From: Methanobacteriota archaeon
Lineage (GTDB): Archaea; Hydrothermarchaeota; Hydrothermarchaeia; Hydrothermarchaeales; BMS3B
NCBI GenBank assembly: GCA_013152995.1
Contig: JAADFH010000057.1
Coordinates: 1 to 5,043 of the forward strand
Reading direction: 5' to 3'
Length of the DNA: 5,043 nt
Positions 1 through 3,902 of this stretch are shown here, piece by piece (the stretch's first letter is position 1; every line of letters starts with the position of its first letter). Below the pieces are notes generated by a model, which was given only the letters and a program-made list of their open reading frames with translations, made no database searches and was not told the origin of the DNA. The position numbers and the translations under genes were made by a program.

Positions 1-2
1 TA

Positions 3-56
3 GAGAAGGAGCCATACCGCAAGACCAACCGCCTGAGGCTGAAGAATCAGACGTAG
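3..56 (+). CDS. Possible 3' end of a convergent gene, product unknown
   Basis: Only the last 17 codons are visible. Read from base 3 they give EKEPYRKTNRLRLKNQT followed by a TAG stop. The codons (GAG, AAG, AGG, CTG, CGC) match the usage of the confident genes in the window, and the peptide is basic and plausible as a protein tail. The other plus-strand frames look worse: frame 1 has a stop codon at once and again a few codons later, and frame 2 continues as an implausible antisense reading through RLI. If real, this gene converges on RLI and overlaps its stop codon by about ten bases. I do not recognise the tail. Bases 1-46 could instead be spacer downstream of RLI; no good minus-strand start with a Shine-Dalgarno site was seen there. 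Confidence 0.3.
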   Translation, partial: EKEPYRKTNRLRLKNQT

Positions 57-745
57 TAGTACTCCCCCTTGAGCATCTGCTCCCTGTCCTTCACACTCCC
101 CGGCTTGTTCACCCTGGGTCTGCCGGTCTCTGGGTCACGCCTAAGGGTGACCTGCATCCCCTTCAGGAACATGTTCATCGCGCTCCTCATGTCCTGGGGT
201 CTGGATGCATGCCCCTCCCTGCCGGGCTTGCCGGAGAACACCATCGCCCGGTCGGAGATGTAGTCAATGAACAGCAGGTCATGGTCCACCACTATCCCAA
301 GAGCATCACGCTTCTCCACCACCCTCCTCACCACCCTTGCCAGCCTCAGGCGATGCTCCACATCCAGGTATGCGGAGGGCTCATCCAGCAGGTAAGCATC
401 CGCCTCCCTTCCCAAGCAGGTGGCAACCGCAACAAGCTGCAGCTCACCCCCGCTCAGGTCCTGCACAGACTTCTGTGCCAGCCTCTCAAGACCCAAGGGG
501 CGTGAAATCTCGCTCTCAAAGAAGGCATCACCCGCAAGCTCCAGCTTCGCAATCAGCTCCTCAACACTGCCGCTGAAGCCGGGGGAGAGGTACTGGGGCT
601 TGTAGGACACCCTCAGGCTGCTCTCCAGCCTGCCGGAGTCTGCCTCCTCCACGCCCGCAAGAATCTTCACAAAGGTGCTCTTCCCCGTGGCATTCGCACC
701 GAGCACGCCGACCACCTCCCCCCTGTACAGCTCCCCGCCCTCCAC
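47..745 (-). CDS. RLI/ABCE1 ribosome-recycling ATPase, C-terminal part (second ABC domain), separated by a frameshift
   Basis: This is the second nucleotide-binding domain of the archaeal RNase L inhibitor homologue (ABCE1), a cytoplasmic ATPase that splits ribosomes after termination. Numbering from the GTG at 745, the Walker A is GANATGKST (16-24), the Q-loop lies in SYKPQYLSPGFSG, the signature is LSGGE (97-101), the Walker B with catalytic Glu is YLLDEP (118-123), and the switch His is in VVDHD (152-156). The tail RDPETGRPRVNKPGS followed by GEYYYV is characteristic of the family's C-terminus. The GTG at 745 is probably not a true start. Homology continues upstream in this frame as YDGFTLT to about base 766, and no Shine-Dalgarno site precedes the GTG. 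The frame closes upstream at a TGA (773-775). Joined to the upstream piece, the protein would be about 582 residues, normal for RLI. The Walker A reads A-N-A where the family usually has P-N-G, but the catalytic residues are present. Confidence 0.9.
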   Translation of the reverse strand: MEGGELYRGEVVGVLGANATGKSTFVKILAGVEEADSGRLESSLRVSYKPQYLSPGFSGSVEELIAKLELAGDAFFESEISRPLGLERLAQKSVQDLSGGELQLVAVATCLGREADAYLLDEPSAYLDVEHRLRLARVVRRVVEKRDALGIVVDHDLLFIDYISDRAMVFSGKPGREGHASRPQDMRSAMNMFLKGMQVTLRRDPETGRPRVNKPGSVKDREQMLKGEYYYV

Positions 746-1794
746 GGTAAGCGTGAAGCCATCATACTGAGCTCAGGGTAGGAGAGCATGAGCTCCCTCT
801 CCGTTGCGCTTGCTGGCGGTCTCACCTCAAACCTCAGCTCCTCACCCCTTATGCGCACGTTCTCCTCCCTCAGGTAGCCCCGCAGGTATGCGTTTATACC
901 CCTCCTCACACTCCTCGCCCCCGACACTATGCCATAGACCCCAGGAACACCGTACACCACATGAATCCTCTCCGCCAGGTAGTCCAGCACCACCAAGTCA
1001 TGCTCAACTATCACCACCCTCCTGCTGCCAGCCAGCTCGTGAATCAGCCTCGCCACCCTCAGGCGCTGCACCACATCAAGATAGCTGGAGGGCTCATCCA
1101 GGATGTACACATCCGCCTCCCTGAGCAGCGCCGCCGCCACCGCCAGCCTCTGCAGCTCGCCACCGCTGAGCTGTGCGAGCCTCCTGTCAAGCGCATGCTC
1201 AAGCTCCAGCCTCTCCGCAACCTCCCTCCAGAGCCCCCTCTCATCCACCCTCTCCAGCACCTCGCCAGCGCACCCCTTCACCACCTTCGGCAGCGCATCC
1301 ACGTGCTGGGGCTTGCGCACCACCCTGAGCCTGCCCGAGTACAGCTCAGAGAAGTAGGTGTGGAGCTGCCTGCCCGCAAACCTCCTGAGCACCTCCTCCC
1401 TTGAGCCCTCCTCGGAGCCAAAGTTCGGCACCAGCTCACCCGCAAGTATCCTGAGAATCGTGCTCTTTCCCGTGCCATTCTCGCCCAGTATGCCGGTAAC
1501 CGTGCCCTCCTCGGGGCAGGGCAGCCTGAACAGCCTGAAGCCATTAGCACCGTACTGGTGAACCTTCTCCTCCCCGAGTTCATCAGGAAGGTTAACTATG
1601 CTTATAGCCTCAAAGGGGCACTTCTTGGTGCATATCCCGCATCCCGTGCACAGCAGCTCTGAAATCTCGGGCTTGCTGCCCTCCTCAACCTTTATTGTCT
1701 CCTCACCCATCCTCACCCCTGGGCAGAAGCGCATGCACTCAAGGGCACACTTTCTGGGCTGGCACCTGCTTCTGTGCAGAACCGCTACCCTCAA
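667..1794 (-). CDS. RLI/ABCE1 ribosome-recycling ATPase, N-terminal part (Fe-S domain and first ABC domain), frameshifted
   Basis: The N-terminus carries the two 4Fe-4S clusters typical of ABCE1. The first is C11, C16, C20, C24 in CQPRKCALECMRFCP; the second is C49, C52, C55, C59 in CTGCGICTKKCP. ABC domain 1 follows, with Walker A GENGTGKST (104-112), Q-loop RKPQH (160-164), signature LSGGELQR (209-216), Walker B YILDEPSSYLD (230-240) and switch His265 in VEHD. With ribosome-bound partners the protein dissociates subunits after termination. The start is a TTG at 1794-1792: it gives MRVAVL, matching the family's usual MRIAV-type opening, it has a GGGTGA Shine-Dalgarno five bases upstream, and no other start precedes it before an in-frame stop at 1810-1812. 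Sense homology ends at residue 343 (Ser, 766-768). The last 32 residues, from MMASRLPW to the stop at 667, are out of frame and unrelated to RLI. RLI is essential in organisms where it has been tested, so a sequencing or assembly error is the simplest explanation. Confidence 0.93.
   Translation of the reverse strand: MRVAVLHRSRCQPRKCALECMRFCPGVRMGEETIKVEEGSKPEISELLCTGCGICTKKCPFEAISIVNLPDELGEEKVHQYGANGFRLFRLPCPEEGTVTGILGENGTGKSTILRILAGELVPNFGSEEGSREEVLRRFAGRQLHTYFSELYSGRLRVVRKPQHVDALPKVVKGCAGEVLERVDERGLWREVAERLELEHALDRRLAQLSGGELQRLAVAAALLREADVYILDEPSSYLDVVQRLRVARLIHELAGSRRVVIVEHDLVVLDYLAERIHVVYGVPGVYGIVSGARSVRRGINAYLRGYLREENVRIRGEELRFEVRPPASATERELMLSYPELSMMASRLPWRAGSCTGGRWSACSVRMPRGRAPL
761..776 (-). 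other. Frameshift junction splitting RLI between its two ABC domains
   Basis: On the minus strand the first RLI piece reads CCT GAG CTC AGT (P-E-L-S), after which its frame loses homology. The second piece resumes as TAT GAT GGC TTC (Y-D-G-F), sharing the T of AGT. One missing base, for example AGC TAT instead of AGTAT, would restore a continuous reading of YPELSYDGFTL and so on. The break sits at the edge of a perfect 10-base palindrome, CTGAGCTCAG (767-776), which could favour a base-calling compression or an indel. No X-XXY-YYZ slippery heptamer is present at the junction. Confidence 0.85.
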
Positions 1795-1798
1795 GCAC

Positions 1799-1804
1799 TC
1801 ACCC
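1799..1804 (-). promoter_or_regulatory. Shine-Dalgarno site supporting the TTG start of RLI
   Basis: The minus strand reads GGGTGA, then a four-base spacer and TTG. GGTGA pairs with the archaeal 16S 3' end (anti-SD CACCTCC type). This supports the rare TTG start at 1794, where no ATG or GTG start is available in frame. Confidence 0.65.
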
Positions 1805-1813
1805 TGTCTTCAG

Positions 1814-1860
1814 GTGCATGCTCCCGTGGTAAAGTATATTGGGGAGCAGCACAGCATGCA
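1814..1860. repeat. Inverted repeats flanking the TATA-like core, candidate operator
   Basis: Two overlapping dyads can be read. The outer one is a perfect 8-base pair of arms, TGCATGCT (1815-1822) and AGCATGCA (1853-1860). The inner one pairs TGCTCCC (1819-1825) with GGGAGCA (1842-1848) and extends with GTGC (1814-1817) to GCAC (1849-1852) around a single bulged base. Both centre within a few bases of the TATA-like box (centres about 1837.5 and 1833.5). That is the geometry expected of a dimeric regulator that would block or recruit TBP. The arms also contain GCATGC, itself a palindrome, so part of the symmetry may be chance. Confidence 0.4.
1826..1841. promoter_or_regulatory. TATA-like core of the divergent RLI/fdhD promoter region
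   Basis: The only A/T-rich stretch in the 61-base gap between RLI and fdhD is TAAAGTATATT (1830-1840). On the plus strand, transcription starting about 25 bases past the box centre would begin near 1860, at or beside the fdhD start codons, so fdhD mRNA may be leaderless. On the minus strand the same stretch reads AATATACTTTA and would start transcripts near 1810, leaving a short RLI leader that still holds the GGGTGA site. Both directions could therefore share one box. This is placement by consensus and spacing only. Confidence 0.5.
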
Positions 1861-2602
1861 TAACATGCGCCCCTACATCAGGGTGAGGGTATGGCGGAAC
1901 GGCAGGGAGGTGCTGGATGAAGTGGCGAGGGAGAGGGAGCTGCGCATGCTCGTGAACGGCATGCAGGTCGCGCTTCTCAGGCTCTCGCCGGGGCACGAGC
2001 GCGAGCTTGCCTACGGCTACTGCTTAGGGGAGGGGCTGATAAAGCATGCAGACGAAGTTGAGGAGGTGCGGCTTGAGGAGAGCGAGCTGCACGTGAGGCT
2101 CAGGCATCAGCCAGGAGAGCTGGAGCGCTACATCTCCAGCGACTGTGTCTCAGGCTGGAGAAGCTCAATACGCAGGCACGGCATAAAAGTCAGCTCCACC
2201 GCAAGCTTCAGGGCAGAGCAGCTCGCACAGTGGATGAAGCTCATGCAGGAGCTGAGCTTAGTCTGGAAGAGCACGGGCGGCGTGCACACCGCAATGCTCG
2301 CCTCTCCCGGCGGCTACATGCTGGTTGAGGACGTCAGCAGGCACATAGCTGTGGATAAGGTCATAGGTATGGCGCTGCTTGAGGGCACGGAGTTCAGCGA
2401 TGCATGCCTGCTCACCTCCGGCAGGGTGCCGGGCGACATGGTGGTGAAGGCGGCAAGGGCGGGCATACCTGTGGTAGCCTCACGCACCGCCCCCCTTTTC
2501 TCCGGCATCCTCTCTGCGGAGCAGACGGGAGTCACCCTGGTCGGGTTTCTCAGGGGGAGCAGGATGAACATCTACACCCACCCCGGGCGGCTTGAGCTCT
2601 GA
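1856..2602 (+). CDS. fdhD: FdhD-family formate dehydrogenase accessory sulfurtransferase, divergent
   Basis: FdhD binds the bis-MGD cofactor and passes sulfur from a cysteine desulfurase (IscS in E. coli) to it, activating formate dehydrogenase in the cytoplasm. From the ATG at 1856 the protein is 248 residues. Family landmarks appear in order: LVNGMQVALLRLSPGHE (32-48), YCLGEGLI (55-62), a cysteine loop SSDCVSGW (94-101, Cys97), TGGVHTA (140-146), EDVSRHIAVDKVIG (158-171), SGRVPGDMVVKAARAGIPVV (188-207) and a GVTLVGFLRGSRMNIYTHPG tail. The open frame extends further left into RLI, but that part is antisense to the RLI Fe-S domain and is not coding. An ATG at 1865 is an equally good start (245 residues). 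Neither has a Shine-Dalgarno site, consistent with a leaderless mRNA from the TATA-like box. Only one Cys of the CxxC motif known from E. coli FdhD is present, and EDVGRHNAVDKV is altered at two positions. The formate dehydrogenase it would serve is not in this window. Confidence 0.88.
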   Translation: MHNMRPYIRVRVWRNGREVLDEVARERELRMLVNGMQVALLRLSPGHERELAYGYCLGEGLIKHADEVEEVRLEESELHVRLRHQPGELERYISSDCVSGWRSSIRRHGIKVSSTASFRAEQLAQWMKLMQELSLVWKSTGGVHTAMLASPGGYMLVEDVSRHIAVDKVIGMALLEGTEFSDACLLTSGRVPGDMVVKAARAGIPVVASRTAPLFSGILSAEQTGVTLVGFLRGSRMNIYTHPGRLEL

Positions 2603-2803
2603 GAACTCCTGCATCTGCTGCCTGAGCTCCCTCTTCAGGTCCTCAGCCATGAGCTTCTCCTCAGCCTCCTGCATGGCACGCCTGTACTCAGCCACAGCCT
2701 TCCCGAGGCTCCTGGCAAGCTCGGGCAGCTTGTCCCCGCCGAAGAGCAGGAGCGCAACCAGCAGTATTATGAGAAGCTCGGAGTTGCCTATCACCACCCT
2801 CAC
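2480..2803 (-). CDS. tatA: Twin-arginine translocase subunit TatA/MttA family
   Basis: TatA oligomerises with TatC to export folded, usually cofactor-loaded proteins across the cytoplasmic membrane. The 107-residue product has the classic layout: a short outside N-terminus with Glu9, one membrane helix ELLIILLVALLLFG (9-22), the FG hinge (21-22), an amphipathic helix DKLPELARSLGKAVAEY (24-40), then a charged, coil-prone helix and a Pro/Gly-rich tail. The GTG at 2803 overlaps the stop of the upstream gene in GTGA, suggesting translational coupling. GTGs at 2797 and 2794 are alternatives. The one at 2794 lies five bases after GGGGGTGA and would give a typical MIGNSELL opening, so the first three residues are uncertain. 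About forty C-terminal residues are encoded antisense to the conserved end of fdhD. That tail (from about residue 68) has no recognisable conservation. No tatC is visible. TatA rather than TatB is chosen from the FG-x-KLPELA pattern and the short length. Confidence 0.9.
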   Translation of the reverse strand: MRVVIGNSELLIILLVALLLFGGDKLPELARSLGKAVAEYRRAMQEAEEKLMAEDLKRELRQQMQEFSELKPPGVGVDVHPAPPEKPDQGDSRLLRREDAGEKGGGA

Positions 2804-3258
2804 CCCCTCAGCGCATCCTCCACCAGCGCCCTGTACTCCGCTCTGGTGGTGTGGGTCTCAATAACCCTGCCCTCATTCACCACTATCTTCGGCACCACCA
2901 CAACCCCCGCCCTTCTGGCAAGCTCCATGAAGCGAGGTGCATCATACACGTGCACCTCCACCCCCTCATTCGCCGCCGCCACCTCGGCGCAGGCGAGCAC
3001 CGCCCTGGCACAGTACCTGCAGGTGGGCGTGGTGAACACCACCACGCTGCCGCTGAGAGTGTTCTCCCGCGATGCACGCGAGTAAACCTCAAGCACCTCC
3101 CTGAAAGCCTCAGCCTCAAGCGCTTCTGGTATGCCGTGGTAGTAGAAGTTCCTGAGCCTCAGCGCCGGCTTAGGCTGAAGCTCCGCCTGCACAGCCTCCA
3201 CACCCAGCTGCTCCAGGAACCTCTCAAGCTCCTCACCATCAGAGTACTCTAATCTCAC
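2800..3258 (-). CDS. Thioredoxin-fold protein resembling a shortened protein disulfide oxidoreductase (PDO), CRYC motif
   Basis: The C-terminal half (about 71-152) is a glutaredoxin/thioredoxin domain: strand VVVF, active site TTPTCRYC with Cys80 and Cys83, a helix of Ala/Cys residues, and the cis-proline loop VVPKIVVNEG (Pro123). TPTCxYC and VPK are typical of the second domain of archaeal PDO. The stretch NFYYHGIPEALEAEAFREVL (37-56) resembles the end of the first PDO domain (FYGIPAGxEF type), but the part that would hold the first CxxC is missing. At 152 residues it is well short of the roughly 220-residue two-domain enzyme. No signal peptide is visible, so it should act in the cytoplasm, exchanging protein thiols or disulfides. 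The GTG start overlaps the response-regulator stop as GTGA, with GGAGGA just upstream, and its own stop overlaps the tatA start the same way. A partner in two-component signalling or in maturation of a Tat substrate is possible but unproven. Confidence 0.8.
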   Translation of the reverse strand: MRLEYSDGEELERFLEQLGVEAVQAELQPKPALRLRNFYYHGIPEALEAEAFREVLEVYSRASRENTLSGSVVVFTTPTCRYCARAVLACAEVAAANEGVEVHVYDAPRFMELARRAGVVVVPKIVVNEGRVIETHTTRAEYRALVEDALRG

Positions 3259-3902
3259 TCCTCCTCGCCTCTTCCGAGAATCTCCAGCGTCTTTCTGCCG
3301 GAGTCGGTTATGAAGTACCTGCGCTCCTCATCCTGGTCAATAAGCTTCGCCTGCTTCAGAATCTTCAGATGAAAGCTCAGCTTGGCTGGCTCGGAGATGC
3401 CCAAGCTGGTCCTTATGTCTCTGAAGTGGGTTCTGCCGCGGGGGTAGAGGTACTCAAGCACCCTGCGTCTCAGGGGGTTTGACACAGCCTTTATCACCTC
3501 GTACCTTATGCCCGTGCCCATTCGCCGCTCTCTCTCAAACTTCGCCTCCTCAAGCACCCTCTTTATCGTGTTCTGCACCTCATTTATCTTGAATGGCTTC
3601 TCAATATAGTCGCTTGCACCCTTCTTGATAGCCTCCACAGCGCTCTCAATGGTTGCAAAGGCTGTGATGATTATCACCTTCACCTCCGGCTTGAGCTTCT
3701 TCACCTCGGTGAGCAGCTCCATCCCGTTCATCTTCGGCATCACAAGGTCTGTGAGCAGAACATCATAGTTCTCCTGCCTGATCTTCTCCAGTGCCTCCTC
3801 TCCGTTGCTCACGCTCTCCACTTCATACCCCTCCTCCCTGAGCATCTCCTCTATTCCCGCCCTCAGGTTCTCATCATCCTCCGCTATGAGTATTCTCGCC
3901 AT
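3255..3902 (-). CDS. Response regulator: receiver domain fused to ArsR-type winged helix-turn-helix
   Basis: The 215-residue protein begins with a receiver domain (1-120): acidic pair Asp9-Asp10 in AEDD, phospho-acceptor Asp52 in LLTDLVMPKMNG, Thr80 in IIITAF, Lys102 in YIEKPF. A short charged linker (121-132) leads to a winged helix (133-207) with the ArsR-like pattern EVIKAVSNPLRRRVLEYL, LGISEPAKLSFHLKILKQA and the wing DEERRYFITDSGRKTLE. It is therefore a DNA-binding transcription regulator switched by phosphorylation. The ATG at 3902 is chosen because MARILIAEDD is the normal receiver opening and GGTGAGGAGG lies directly upstream. The frame is open for another 32 codons, but that part lies antisense-free within the kinase 3' end and has no homology. 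The gene starts inside the kinase coding region (29-base overlap), so the two are an evident cognate pair. REC-winged-helix regulators of this layout are an archaeal type, as in the FilR and LtrR regulators of methanogens. Its target sites are unknown. Confidence 0.92.
   Translation of the reverse strand: MARILIAEDDENLRAGIEEMLREEGYEVESVSNGEEALEKIRQENYDVLLTDLVMPKMNGMELLTEVKKLKPEVKVIIITAFATIESAVEAIKKGASDYIEKPFKINEVQNTIKRVLEEAKFERERRMGTGIRYEVIKAVSNPLRRRVLEYLYPRGRTHFRDIRTSLGISEPAKLSFHLKILKQAKLIDQDEERRYFITDSGRKTLEILGRGEEE

Noticed and set aside
761..776. Classical programmed -1 frameshift signal at the RLI break
   Set aside because: The bases at the junction (GAGCTCAGTATGATGG on the minus strand) contain no slippery heptamer and re-pairing in the -1 frame would be poor. 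The palindrome is too short to act as a convincing stimulatory hairpin on its own.
374..1101. Identical 15-mer GGAGGGCTCATCCAG at 374-388 and 1087-1101, with similar flanks
   Set aside because: Both copies encode the Walker B region of the two homologous RLI ABC domains, so this is ancient domain duplication and conserved motif coding, not a mobile or regulatory repeat.
69..1561. Several long plus-strand open frames across the RLI region (for example 209-505, 804-1124, 961-1404)
   Set aside because: They are antisense shadows of a GC-rich gene: compositions are dominated by Pro, Ser, His, Arg and Gln, no domain is recognisable, and RLI motifs on the minus strand account for the constraint.
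1598..1855. Upstream extension of the fdhD open frame, which would add 86 residues
   Set aside because: It is antisense to the cysteine-rich RLI N-terminus and its gap, has no FdhD homology, and would require transcription from inside RLI. The family begins near MHNMRPYIRVRV.
2846..3252. Plus-strand open frames opposite the PDO-like gene
   Set aside because: They are rich in His, Arg, Pro and Thr with no domain signal, while the minus strand carries a clear thioredoxin active site and coupled start and stop codons.
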